The position numbers and the translations under genes were made by a program. Positions 33,029 to 41,674 of a stretch of DNA of 58,154 bases are shown here, piece by piece (position 1 is the stretch's first letter; each line of letters opens with the position of its first letter). The notes under the pieces are model-generated. The model saw only the letters and a list, made by a program, of their open reading frames with translations, was not told the DNA's origin and did no database searches. The stretch is taken from the NCBI GenBank assembly GCA_022774325.1, contig JALFNN010000082.1, positions 1-58,154 on the forward strand. The letters are read 5' to 3'. Source of the DNA: a bacterium. Its GTDB lineage: Bacteria; Bacillota; Clostridia; Lachnospirales; Lachnospiraceae.

Positions 33029-34614
33029 CTAAGACTTCCCATACCCAAAATGGGCTTCGTACCTTGAAAACTCAATATTTCAGCTAACAAAATAGCGATT
33101 TATGCTTTAGCTGCCCACGAATCAAGTGCATTTTGCAGATATTGCGGTAGTCTGGATACAAAATCTGCAGTAAATACAGCAAGCTGTTCTTCGCTCAGAT
33201 TCAGAATCTCCTTAAAACTTGCCATCAAAGCATCCATCAAGATGCAAAGAGACCTTGTGAAAGTGATGTCTGCCATCTCATTTACCAGGAAGAAGAATAG
33301 TTCTCCTAAGGTTCGTTGGTCTTCATTTTTTCGTTGTTCTAATGCCAAAAGCATATACCTGGCAAATACAATGGCTACATGTGCTGTCAATGCATCGTAA
33401 GAGAGACTGTGGCATTCGCCAATGAGATTAAGTGTAGATTTGCAAGTCTTGAAAAATATCTCAATCTGCCAGCGCTTTCCATAGATACGAATGATTTCTT
33501 CTTCTGACAGAGTTGGATTTGTGCAGATAAAAGCAAGCCAATCCTTACGATTCGCCTTGTTTCTGACACATACGATTTTTGCCGGAATTGGATTTTCTTT
33601 TCCAACCATGACATCGACAGAAAGAAGATATTTGGATCTGCCGCGTCGCTTCTTGTTTTTTGCATAAATCTGTTTGATGTTCAGTTTCTGCCCTTCATAC
33701 TGATATTGAATGCGGCTGCTTTTCTTGATCATTGCAATCACATCCATCCCTTTGGATTTGATAGCCGTAATCTGCGCCGGATTAGCAAACCAGCAGTCAA
33801 ACAGCACATAATCGGCAGAAATACCATTTGAAACGGCTGTATCAAGAAGGTGAAGCATAACCTCCGGTGCTTTCGTCTGTGCCAGTTTTCTGCGCTTGCC
33901 GGCAATAGATCTCTTGTCAAAATCTTTCGTTGGACCAATGAGATTTGATTCTTTGGAGGATGCGATAAGACAACTGTTAACAGGCATAAATGTATTGCCA
34001 TCGCTCCATCCAATCGTCAACAGACGGAATCCTTTGCGAAATTTCATTCCAACATGATCAAAGACTCTGGAACCCAGTTCAGTCTTCTTGCAACTGGTGC
34101 GATTAAAGAGAGTGTCATCGACTATGAACACATTGACACGCTTTTCATCAGTAAGATTTTTGATGTCACCGTTGATGATCTCTGATGCTAGAGAAGAAGT
34201 AAAGCGGAGCCAATTAGTTTTTGAAGAATTCAGGAAACGATAAAAAGTGTTCTTTGAGAATCCTTCTTTGAAAGATCCGGTTCTCTGCTGCATATACATG
34301 CTTCTTCCTGTAAAGACGTTACTGAGTTTATATCTGAGGAGCGAGATAGCAGGAACTCCTTTTTCCTTGGTGCCGTTGCATTGTTTTAAAACGCTGCCTA
34401 CCTTGTGAGAAGAGAAAAATCTCTGAACGCAATCTAAAATAGCTACCTCATTCTCGTTGTTCTGTGATATAATGGACATGGCATAAATCCTCCTTTGTAA
34501 AGTGGTTTCTGGACAATTCCATTATATCAAAAGAGCGTTATTTATGCCCTTTTTATTGGCTGAAATATTGAATTTTCAAGGTACAGAACACCTTATCGGT
34601 GTGGGAAGTTTGAG
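33029..34614 (-). mobile_element. IS4-family insertion sequence, 1586 bp
   Basis: Ends are imperfect 56-bp inverted repeats: the outer CT(A/C)(A)(G/A)ACTTCCCA(T/C)ACC and an inner 26-bp block (33059-33084 against 34559-34584) that differs at one position. One transposase gene fills the element. An exact 8-bp duplication, TAAGATAA, abuts both ends, which shows that it entered by transposition and has not rearranged since. Confidence 0.9.
33100..34479 (-). CDS. IS4-family transposase
   Basis: 459-residue DDE transposase. The acids are in IVDDTLF (first D), VLFDCWF (second D) and YGKRWQIEIFFKTCK, which fits the IS4 Y-(2)-R-(3)-E-(6)-K signature exactly. It appears intact, with start ATG 34479 and AAGGAGG upstream, so the element may still be mobile. 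It has no passenger gene. Confidence 0.93.
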   Translation of the reverse strand: MSIISQNNENEVAILDCVQRFFSSHKVGSVLKQCNGTKEKGVPAISLLRYKLSNVFTGRSMYMQQRTGSFKEGFSKNTFYRFLNSSKTNWLRFTSSLASEIINGDIKNLTDEKRVNVFIVDDTLFNRTSCKKTELGSRVFDHVGMKFRKGFRLLTIGWSDGNTFMPVNSCLIASSKESNLIGPTKDFDKRSIAGKRRKLAQTKAPEVMLHLLDTAVSNGISADYVLFDCWFANPAQITAIKSKGMDVIAMIKKSSRIQYQYEGQKLNIKQIYAKNKKRRGRSKYLLSVDVMVGKENPIPAKIVCVRNKANRKDWLAFICTNPTLSEEEIIRIYGKRWQIEIFFKTCKSTLNLIGECHSLSYDALTAHVAIVFARYMLLALEQRKNEDQRTLGELFFFLVNEMADITFTRSLCILMDALMASFKEILNLSEEQLAVFTADFVSRLPQYLQNALDSWAAKA

Positions 34615-34622
34615 TAAGATAA
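34615..34622. repeat. Target-site duplication, right copy
   Basis: TAAGATAA, second copy of the 8-bp duplication. Confidence 0.85.
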
Positions 34623-35381
34623 ATATTCTAAAATATATTAATAGCAGTAACAAATTTAATTCGGGGATATTAATAAATTTGATATGTTTTGTTGCTATTT
34701 TCGTAGCTAATGTAGTAATGGGACAAACAGTCAATTATAATCAATCCGTACTCTTAATGAATAGCGTTCTTTTTGGTCTCTGTTTTCTAAGTACAAGCAT
34801 TGTACTGATTTATTTTACAAAGACCATCCGTTCCGAAGAAGAAAAGAAAGCAGACCAGGAACGTTTGAAAATGACGGAAAATTACGTATCCGGTTTGGAA
34901 CAATTGATTGATGAATCCAGAGAGCTTCGCCATGATTACAAAAACCTGATCGCAACGATCTCCGGTTTCATCGAAGAGGATGACATGCCGCATTTGAAAG
35001 AGTATTTTGATACGAATATCCGGGATACCTGGGTGGCTTTAGATAAAAAGGGAAAAGCGTGGCAGTCCTTAAAAGATGTCGAGCCGCCTGCTGGGGCTCC
35101 TGATTGACAACGCCATCGAGGCGGCCGAAGAATCTGAAAAGAAATATGTAGATATTCGTATGGCAAATGCAGAAAACGGATATCGGATCATCATAGAGAA
35201 TACATATGGCACAAAGCCTGAGTTAGCGCATCTCTATGATAAGGGTTATTCGACAAAAGGAGAAAACAGAGGCTATGGAATGTATTATGCACGCGAAATC
35301 ATTTTGGATAATGAAGATATGGATTATTGTTTTGAGATTCAGGAAAATGTAATCGTGCAAAACATCAATATTGAAATCTAA
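34615..35381 (+). pseudogene. GHKL sensor kinase, C-terminal part with internal deletion
   Basis: Continues the sensor interrupted by the IS: two more membrane helices, a coiled segment, and the phosphoacceptor-type box ESRELRHDYKNLIATI. Just after SLKDVE (about 35080) the sense moves to a second frame that encodes RLLGLLIDNAIEAAEES, the N box of the ATPase domain, and GYGMYYARE as a G box, ending at 35381. Some 50-60 residues usually found between these blocks are missing, so a deletion with frameshift has also struck the gene. Function lost; no partner response regulator is nearby. Confidence 0.8.
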
Positions 35382-35476
35382 TGGCAGTGTTGCGTATGAT
35401 TCTATCTGCAATGAGTGCCGGATTTGCCTGTATTATTCAAACTATGGATATTATTGGAACCGTGGTTCCGAAATAA
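35381..35476 (+). CDS. 31-codon frame coupled to the kinase end
   Basis: The kinase stop and this ATG overlap as TAATG. The predicted peptide begins MAVLRMILSAMSAGF and ends IIGTVVPK; it is hydrophobic with one cysteine. Its location after an AgrC-like kinase makes a signalling peptide conceivable, but it lacks the expected agrD features and there is no agrB. A dyad GGAACCGTGGTTCC lies within it. It may simply be spurious. Confidence 0.3.
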   Translation: MAVLRMILSAMSAGFACIIQTMDIIGTVVPK

Positions 35477-35485
35477 TGATGGATT

Positions 35486-35538
35486 AGACATAAAAGCAGC
35501 AGAAGGAAAGAAGCCTTTTGCTGCTTTTATGTCTTGTT
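35486..35538 (+). terminator. Strong hairpin terminator
   Basis: 15-bp stem AGACATAAAAGCAGC / GCTGCTTTTATGTCT, with further pairing AAGG / CCTT inside, followed by TGTTGAATTT. Confidence 0.75.
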
Positions 35539-35551
35539 GAATTTGAACAGT

Positions 35552-35765
35552 TTATATTTTTTCAATGTTTTCTATTTCAAGATACTGTCGGTACGCTTTT
35601 TACAAGCCACACACCATTTGGCGATAAGATAACTTATGACCGGCGTCAGGCATATCCTGTGTTCTGACCTTAAAAATAATCGGAGCACCATGGAGTTTCC
35701 CGACCTTTTCCGCAGTGAATTTATCTGAATAAAACACACCTGCCTTTTTGATTAATTATAACATG
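35552..35765 (-). pseudogene. RNA 2'-phosphotransferase (Tpt1/KptA), C-terminal fragment
   Basis: On the minus strand, VFYSDKFTAEKVGKLHG then APIIFKVRTQDMPDAGHK matches the C-terminal half of Tpt1/KptA proteins. The NGVWLVKSVP motif that should follow is present but in another frame, so there is a frameshift as well as loss of the N-terminal half. The protein normally transfers a 2'-phosphate from RNA to NAD. No start is available, so this is a relic. The rest of 35539-35945 shows nothing else. Confidence 0.6.
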
Positions 35766-35945
35766 TTTTGCAAATAATGGTTCTGATTAATTCGAAGAAT
35801 TCTGAAAACGGTATAGAAGAAAAGGACGTCTGAATGAGAAATAAATTAAATAGTTGTTTATATGCGATTAAAAGTAAAATATACATGACATATTGTCGCA
35901 TAAGTGATAATCTATGGTTGGAAGGAACAAGGAGGTGAAAAGCAA

Positions 35946-36167
35946 GTGGCAAAAAACATTGCTATAAAGGTAGCGAGAGCTGAGAAAGATATGACACAAA
36001 AAGCCCTGGCTGAAGCGGTCGGAGTTTCGCGGCAGACCATGAATGCCATTGAAAAGGGTGAATACAATCCAACAATAAAACTATGCCGAAAGATTTGCCG
36101 TGTATTAGACAAGAGCTTAGATGATTTATTCTGGGAGGATGAGGAAGATGAAGAAAGAGAAGAATAA
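35946..36167 (+). CDS. Small XRE-family regulator
   Basis: 73 residues, consisting only of an XRE helix-turn-helix (MTQKALAEAVGVSRQTMNAIEKGEYNPTIKL) and an acidic tail (WEDEEDEEREE). The start is GTG 35946 behind AAGGAGGTGA; nothing upstream in frame has a ribosome site. It overlaps the next, membrane-protein gene by 20 bases. Such pairs are common in Firmicutes; the small regulator probably controls its own operon. Confidence 0.88.
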   Translation: MAKNIAIKVARAEKDMTQKALAEAVGVSRQTMNAIEKGEYNPTIKLCRKICRVLDKSLDDLFWEDEEDEEREE

Positions 36168-36621
36168 TCTTGACGAGAGACAGGAACTGAAACTTTTGAA
36201 AATTGAACACAATGGCTGCTGGTTTGCTTTTTGGGGACTGCTGGCAGCAATGTTGATTCAGATGTTTTTGGGCAATGGCAGTCCGAAAAATCTTGCAGGA
36301 GAATGGATCGTATTTATGTGCCTTGCAATTTATCTATCGGCTGCCTGTATGAAAAATGGAATTTGGGACAGAAAATTAAAACCAAATTTTAAAACAAACG
36401 TAATTGCCAGTGTAATTGCAGGTACTGCATTAGGTGTCATTTGGTTTGTGATTTCCTATCAAAATTATCATAATTTTATCGGATCTATTATGACCGGTGT
36501 TTTTATGTTCGTTTGTACGGGAGGTTTATGTTTGGCTGCATTAGTAGTATCCTCACTGATATACAAAAAAAGAGTTGAAAAACTGGAAAAGGTGGATGAG
36601 GATTCTATGTGTGACGAATAG
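36148..36621 (+). CDS. Four-TM membrane protein, DUF6773-like
   Basis: 157 residues. A polar LDERQELKLLKIEHNGCW opening is followed by four membrane helices (about 24-42, 52-69, 87-105, 113-137) and a charged C-terminus. Cotranscribed with the XRE regulator just upstream, in the arrangement usual for DUF6773-type proteins; role unknown. The start at ATG 36148 lies inside the regulator gene, with GGGAGG and GAGGAAG upstream. Confidence 0.7.
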   Translation: MKKEKNNLDERQELKLLKIEHNGCWFAFWGLLAAMLIQMFLGNGSPKNLAGEWIVFMCLAIYLSAACMKNGIWDRKLKPNFKTNVIASVIAGTALGVIWFVISYQNYHNFIGSIMTGVFMFVCTGGLCLAALVVSSLIYKKRVEKLEKVDEDSMCDE

Positions 36622-36645
36622 AATATATGATATGAATGGGATGAG

Positions 36646-36687
36646 CGGTGCTTCGGGAATTAGAATTCGAAGCACCGTTTATTATGT
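36646..36687 (+). terminator. Rho-independent terminator
   Basis: 10-bp perfect stem CGGTGCTTCG / CGAAGCACCG with a 12-base loop, followed by TTTATTATGT. Confidence 0.8.
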
Positions 36688-36710
36688 ATCCGTTCCCAAA
36701 GTCATCTTAA

Positions 36711-36781
36711 TTGACTTAATGCGATGTTGTGTTTATAATAATACTAATTTGAATGTGACTAGGTACCTGTCCCCTGGTCAC
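36711..36781 (+). promoter_or_regulatory. Promoter with downstream dyad
   Basis: -35 TTGACT (36711-36716), 17-base spacer, -10 TATAAT (36734-36739). From 36755 a dyad GTGACTAGG (36755-36763) / CCTGGTCAC (36773-36781) with one mismatch lies in the leader of the DUF4317 gene and could be an operator. Confidence 0.7.
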
Positions 36782-36833
36782 TCGCAAACCGGAATTGATT
36801 TTATAATGACAGGAAAAGGCGGGAGTAGTGAGT

Positions 36834-37463
36834 ATGATTAACAGGGAAGATATGCTGGAACTGACCAGACGTATGACCCCGGCCAGGTCTTCGGTGTCGA
36901 GGATTGCAGGGGCGTATTTTGATGAGGAAGGTTATGTTGACGGGACTTTTAATACGCATTTTCTGAAATTGTCGGTACCGGACCGGACAAAGAATCTGAA
37001 TCTGGCGAAGACGATTCTGATTTCCAGGACCAATGACCAAATGAAGGACTACCTAATCCCGGATTCTGCGAGAAAGCCGGGGAGCATCTGGCAGTTATTG
37101 GATGGGATTAAAGAGTCCGAACTTAAGAATGATGCATTTCTGGATATTTTGTATGAATTGATTCAAGAGAGAGTTCATCCGGGATATCCGTATGCTTGTT
37201 ATCTTTATTTCGGACAATATGATGTTCCCGTAAAAGGCAGTGATAAGGAGTGGATGGAAGGATCGGAAGAGGTTTATACATACCTTTTATGCACAATCAG
37301 TCCGCTTATCGGCGAGTACGAACCGGGGAAACCGGAATTTGGATTCTTATATCCGGCTTTTCGTGACAGGACAACAGATAACAGATACATCAATATATTT
37401 GAAGAACAGAAAGGAAAATATTATGAATTGTATATGACACAGTATGCAGGGTTTGAAACGTAA
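36834..37463 (+). CDS. DUF4317 family protein, short
   Basis: 209 residues. The opening INREDMLELTRRMTPARSSVSRIAGAYFDEEG matches the N-terminus of DUF4317 proteins, followed by FLKLSVPDRTKNLNLAKTIL. Full members are about 370-400 residues; this one ends after a YLLCTISPLIGEYEPGKPEFGFLYPAFRDR stretch, so it may be truncated or a short variant. ATG 36834 is used, with GGGAG nine bases upstream. Function unknown. Confidence 0.75.
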   Translation: MINREDMLELTRRMTPARSSVSRIAGAYFDEEGYVDGTFNTHFLKLSVPDRTKNLNLAKTILISRTNDQMKDYLIPDSARKPGSIWQLLDGIKESELKNDAFLDILYELIQERVHPGYPYACYLYFGQYDVPVKGSDKEWMEGSEEVYTYLLCTISPLIGEYEPGKPEFGFLYPAFRDRTTDNRYINIFEEQKGKYYELYMTQYAGFET

Positions 37464-37469
37464 ATGATG

Positions 37470-37513
37470 GGAAGACTACAATTTCAAGAAATTGTAGTCT
37501 TCCGCTTTATTGA
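37470..37513 (+). terminator. Rho-independent terminator
   Basis: 15-bp perfect stem GGAAGACTACAATTT / AAATTGTAGTCTTCC with loop CAAG, followed by GCTTTATTG. Confidence 0.8.
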
Positions 37514-37583
37514 CGGTTATTTTCTGCATTTTGTATAATAGGCGTAGCTGATATACGATGAGGAGAAAGGGGAACCAGGAGAA

Positions 37584-39371
37584 ATGCAGAAAGAATTCTA
37601 TACAGGTCATTTGTTTGATGTTTACCGGTATTTTGGAGCACATAAAGAAGGGGATCATTTTATTTTCCGTGTATTTGCACCGGGAGCGAGAGGCGTTACG
37701 GTCATGGGAGAATTTAGTAGCTGGCGGGAGATTCCGATGTATCAGGAGAACCAGAGTGGTGTATATATATCGGAGCCGATTGCGGCAAAGTTGGGACAAA
37801 TGTATAAATATTGCATTTACACGGGAAAGGGCTGGCGGGTAGAGCATGCGGATCCTTATGGATTTCAGATGGAGCTGCGTCCGGCAAACTGTTCGATCCT
37901 GACGGAGTTGGATTCCTATCAGTTTCAGGACGAGGAATGGATGCAGTCGCGCACGGTAAGGCACGATGAGGCGTTGAATATTTACGAGCTGCACGCAGGA
38001 TCCTGGAAAAAGAAAGGGGAAGAAGAGACGGACTGGTATGATTACGAGGAACTGGCGGAGCTTCTTATCCCATATATCAAGGAGAATCATTATACACATC
38101 TGGAATTCATGCCTCTTTCTGAGCACCCGTTTGACGGTTCCTGGGGGTATCAGAATACCGGATTTTTTGCGCCGACTTCACGGTATGGGACACCGGATCA
38201 GCTGAAAAAGCTGGTTGATAAATGCCATCAGGCAGGAATCGGAGTGATTATGGATTTTGTTCCGGTGCATTTTGCGGTGGATTATTATGGCTTGAAGGAA
38301 TTTGACGGAACATGTCTGTATGAGTACCCAAATGCTGCAGTAGGAGAAAGTGAATGGGGAAGCTGTAATTTCATGCATTCCCGGGGAGAGGTGCGCTGTT
38401 TCCTGCAGTCGGCGGCGAATTACTGGCTGGAGGAATTTCATTTTGACGGGCTTCGGATGGACGCGGTCAGCCGGTTGATCTACTGGCAGGGAGATGAACG
38501 ACGCGGTGTGAACGGAACGACGCTGGATTTCCTGAAGACCATGAATCAAGGGCTGAAACAGCGCCATCCGACGGCGATGCTCATCGCAGAGGACTCGACT
38601 TCCTACCCGGGGGTGACAAAGCCGGTAGAGAAGGGCGGCCTCGGATTTGACTATAAATGGGATCTGGGATTCATGCATGACACGCTGGAGTATTTCCAGA
38701 CGGCTCCGGAGTATCGGGCGCGGGATTATCATAAACTGACATTTTCTATGATGTATTTCTATCATGAAAATTATATGCTGGAATTCTGTCATGACGAAGT
38801 GGTACACGGGAAAGCGACGATCCTTCAGAAAATGAACGGGGATTACGATGGAAAATTTCCGCAGGCCAGAGCGATGTACATGTATATGATGGTGCATCCG
38901 GGTAAGAAACTGAATTTTATGGGAAATGAATTCGGCCAGCTCCGTGAGTGGGATGAGAAGCGGGAGCAGGACTGGGATATGCTGAAGTATCCGAATCATG
39001 ATGCGCTTCACCGGTATATGATAGAACTGAACCGTATTTACCGGGAAAATGATGCGTTCCATAGGGACTATGATCCTGAGAATTTCCGGTGGGTGGACTG
39101 CCATCAGGAGGAGCGGTGCATTTATGCGATGGAACGCGTTGGAATCAAAAGAAAATATATAGCTGTCTTTAATTTTTCGAATGTATTGCAGGAAGCGTAT
39201 GAATTTAAGGTTGAGGAAGATGCAAAAATCAGAGTGGCATTGCACTCAGACTGGGAAGAATTCGGTGGCAGTACCGCAAAAAAGACATCTCTTGTCCAAA
39301 ATGAGTACAAAAATGGAAAGGTCATACTAAATCTTCCGCCGTTTTCCGGAATATTGTTGGAATCAGAATAA
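37584..39371 (+). CDS. glgB: 1,4-alpha-glucan branching enzyme
   Basis: 595-residue branching enzyme of glycoside hydrolase family 13, which cuts alpha-1,4 glucan and re-attaches the piece in alpha-1,6 linkage during glycogen synthesis. An N-terminal CBM48 domain is followed by the barrel: DFVPVHF, DGLRMDAVSRLIYW with the nucleophile Asp, LIAEDST with the general-acid Glu, and HDEVVHGK. It is at the short end for the family (usually 620-730). CCAGGAG precedes the ATG. It stands alone, not in a glg operon. Confidence 0.93.
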   Translation: MQKEFYTGHLFDVYRYFGAHKEGDHFIFRVFAPGARGVTVMGEFSSWREIPMYQENQSGVYISEPIAAKLGQMYKYCIYTGKGWRVEHADPYGFQMELRPANCSILTELDSYQFQDEEWMQSRTVRHDEALNIYELHAGSWKKKGEEETDWYDYEELAELLIPYIKENHYTHLEFMPLSEHPFDGSWGYQNTGFFAPTSRYGTPDQLKKLVDKCHQAGIGVIMDFVPVHFAVDYYGLKEFDGTCLYEYPNAAVGESEWGSCNFMHSRGEVRCFLQSAANYWLEEFHFDGLRMDAVSRLIYWQGDERRGVNGTTLDFLKTMNQGLKQRHPTAMLIAEDSTSYPGVTKPVEKGGLGFDYKWDLGFMHDTLEYFQTAPEYRARDYHKLTFSMMYFYHENYMLEFCHDEVVHGKATILQKMNGDYDGKFPQARAMYMYMMVHPGKKLNFMGNEFGQLREWDEKREQDWDMLKYPNHDALHRYMIELNRIYRENDAFHRDYDPENFRWVDCHQEERCIYAMERVGIKRKYIAVFNFSNVLQEAYEFKVEEDAKIRVALHSDWEEFGGSTAKKTSLVQNEYKNGKVILNLPPFSGILLESE

Positions 39372-39376
39372 AGAAA

Positions 39377-39416
39377 AAGGGGCACTTCATTTATAAGAGG
39401 TGCCCCTGCGTTTTAA
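39377..39416 (+). terminator. Terminator after glgB
   Basis: AGGGGCAC (39378-39385) pairs with GTGCCCCT (39400-39407), then TGCGTTTT; between convergent genes. Confidence 0.75.
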
Positions 39417-39433
39417 AATTTTGATATTTCGGT

Positions 39434-41236
39434 CTAATTCCTGTCCAATTTGCAGACTTTCCGGTCATAGGTGAGAAGACCGTTTACTTCTTCTTCGATG
39501 TCAGAAACCTGGGTGTAGATGGCTCCGCAAAGCCCCTTCTCGATCAGCGGATCGATCTCTTCACTCATCAGGCGGTAGAAAGCGCCTCTGAAATCGCTGA
39601 CGGCCGGAAAAACCTTATACCCGTAAACACCGCGCGTGCTGACATGATCTTTGATCTGACAGGCGTACCCGCCATATTCGGAAATGACGAAAGCGCGTCG
39701 TTCCGGATTTACAAACTGTTTATCAAAGTAATTATGCTCACTCTTGAAATCCCCCTGTCCGCGGTCGAACCATCCGCTGGCGGAGTCGATCAGTCGGTCA
39801 GAATCCAGTTCCCGCAATAGCCGTGTGAGCTTCTTGGAGTCAAATTGTCCCCAGCCTTCATTGAAGATGACCCAGGTGCTGATACACGGGAAACAGCCAA
39901 GTGCCTGGACTGTATCGCGGCATTCCTGAATGAATTCTTCTCTGCCCCGGATACTCCTGCGGCCAAGAGGAAGGTGCAGCTTGTCACTCATACGTACCTT
40001 GAATTTCGGGAACAGAGCCGGGATCCAGGTCATAATGGGGGCATGATAGGCGCCGCCATTTACCATGTCCTGCCATACGATCATACCGAGGCGGTCACAG
40101 TGATAGTACCACCTGGCGGTCTCAATCTTCACATGCTTGCGCAGCATATTGAATCCAAGTTCTTTCATCTTGGTAATGTCATAGATCAGAGCATCGTCGG
40201 AAGGGGCGGTATAGAGTCCGTCCGGCCAGTAGCCCTGATCCAGGATTCCATTCAGAAAGAAGGGCTTGTGATTCAGGCAGAAACGGGAGATCCCTTTTGA
40301 ATCCTTTTCAATAGTATAGGTGCGCATGGCGAAATATCCGGTCACCTCATCCTTGCCGGCACGGACACGCAGGCGGTACAGATAAGGATGATCCGGAGTC
40401 CACGGCTCCATCTGGTCCACATCGCAGTAGCAGGAATATTCACAAAGAGAATCGGAATAATTGGTGCAGATTCCTTTGGAAATGATGTTGCCGTCGGCAT
40501 CAAGAACATGGCAGACGACCGCATCCTGATCACGGCATGCCGGTACCGGACGGTTCAATTTTAAAGAGACATGCACCGTTTCCTTGTCATACTGAGGAGT
40601 CAGATGCAGTTCCGTGATATAGATATCCGGAACCCATTCCGCCCAGACTGCCTGCCAGATGCCGCTTTGGGCTGTATAGAACATTCCGCCGCGTTTCAGC
40701 TTCTGTTTGCCGGTGCTGTGGAAGGAGCGGTCCGACTGGTCTCTGACAGATACTGACAGAATGTTGGAACGTTCGGTCAGTGCGTCGGTGATATCTACGG
40801 AAAACGGAAGATAACCTCCGGTGTGTTCGATGACGGTCCGGCCGTTGATCCGGACACTGGCCTGCTGGTCCACGGCACCAAAATGAAGAATACATCTCTT
40901 GCCGTATGGCGGAAGAATCTCATCGGGGAGTGTCCGTTCGCAGATCAGAGTATCATCCGGGAAAATCTGCTGCTGCACGCCCGACAGAGGAGCTTCCGGT
41001 GAAAAAGGAACCAGAATCTTCCCTGAAATAGGAGCATGGCGTTTCTTTTTGGAAATGATGGTATAATCCCAGTAACCGTTCAGAATCATAAAATGTTCGC
41101 GTACCATCTGGGGGCGCGGATACTCTTCCAGAACGTGCTCGGGATCCAGCGACTCGCCCCACGTTGTTGTAAGGGGAAGAAGACGCCTTTTGTGATTGAA
41201 AAAATGTGCACTTTTGAGAGCAGATAAAAGATCCAT
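39434..41236 (-). CDS. Glycoside hydrolase family 2 protein
   Basis: 600-residue GH2 enzyme (beta-galactosidase, glucuronidase or similar). A jelly-roll sugar-binding domain comes first (GAVDQQASVRINGRTVIEHTGGY), then an immunoglobulin-like domain, then a TIM barrel with acid/base WVIFNEGWGQ and nucleophile VISEYGGYAC. The exact sugar is not decided by these motifs. The start at ATG 41236, with AGAGAGG upstream, gives the usual MDLL opening; the frame is open upstream to 41407 but overlaps the neighbouring small gene there. No signal peptide, so it acts inside the cell. Confidence 0.88.
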   Translation of the reverse strand: MDLLSALKSAHFFNHKRRLLPLTTTWGESLDPEHVLEEYPRPQMVREHFMILNGYWDYTIISKKKRHAPISGKILVPFSPEAPLSGVQQQIFPDDTLICERTLPDEILPPYGKRCILHFGAVDQQASVRINGRTVIEHTGGYLPFSVDITDALTERSNILSVSVRDQSDRSFHSTGKQKLKRGGMFYTAQSGIWQAVWAEWVPDIYITELHLTPQYDKETVHVSLKLNRPVPACRDQDAVVCHVLDADGNIISKGICTNYSDSLCEYSCYCDVDQMEPWTPDHPYLYRLRVRAGKDEVTGYFAMRTYTIEKDSKGISRFCLNHKPFFLNGILDQGYWPDGLYTAPSDDALIYDITKMKELGFNMLRKHVKIETARWYYHCDRLGMIVWQDMVNGGAYHAPIMTWIPALFPKFKVRMSDKLHLPLGRRSIRGREEFIQECRDTVQALGCFPCISTWVIFNEGWGQFDSKKLTRLLRELDSDRLIDSASGWFDRGQGDFKSEHNYFDKQFVNPERRAFVISEYGGYACQIKDHVSTRGVYGYKVFPAVSDFRGAFYRLMSEEIDPLIEKGLCGAIYTQVSDIEEEVNGLLTYDRKVCKLDRN

Positions 41237-41342
41237 ATCAATTCCTCTCTTTTGTAAATTCTTGTGCAGGAGTAGTCTGCACAATTCGCTTTTTATTAGT
41301 ATACCATAGACCGGCAGACGCTTCTGCAATTTTATAGAATTT

Positions 41343-41540
41343 TTACAATTCCCGCTCATCTTTTTTGACCGGAACTTTGGGAGGCTGGTAGTGATAAACA
41401 TCCTCATAGGAATCCAGCTCCGTACGGGATATGGGGAGAGAGGGAATCAGTCCTGTACAATCCTGGGAGGAGGCTGCATTGGCAAGATAATCATAGGAAT
41501 CAATGATACGATTGTTTTGCTGTTTTTCTTTTTTGTTCAT
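41343..41540 (-). CDS. Small hypothetical protein
   Basis: 65 residues, basic at both ends, with an Asp/Tyr-rich middle (DSYDYLANAASSQDCTGLIPSLP) and a C-terminal YEDVYHYQPPKVPVKK. AAGGAAGG lies about 10 bases before ATG 41540, so it is probably expressed. No domain recognised and no membrane segment. It is upstream of the glycosidase gene in the same direction, 106 bases apart. Confidence 0.6.
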   Translation of the reverse strand: MNKKEKQQNNRIIDSYDYLANAASSQDCTGLIPSLPISRTELDSYEDVYHYQPPKVPVKKDEREL

Positions 41541-41674
41541 GAAAATAACCTTCCTTTTTTTATGATATTTTCTGCATCAGGGGAAAAACTATGTAAAATT
41601 CATTGTAAAAACTTTATAAAGAGTTTATGATAATGTAAGGAAACAAGTTATAAAAGAGGAGTAAATAGCGAAAA

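Noticed and set aside
34502-34614. Upstream extension of the kinase C-terminal fragment to 34502
   Set aside because: Those codons lie inside the IS end; the true kinase sequence begins at the target duplication.
35381-35476. AgrD-like autoinducer peptide
   Set aside because: Although it follows an AgrC-like kinase, there is no agrB, no conserved cysteine/PxE arrangement, and the kinase is inactive; kept only as a weak coding feature.
38178-39245. 355-codon minus-strand frame
   Set aside because: Antisense to glgB; no ribosome site and low-complexity composition.
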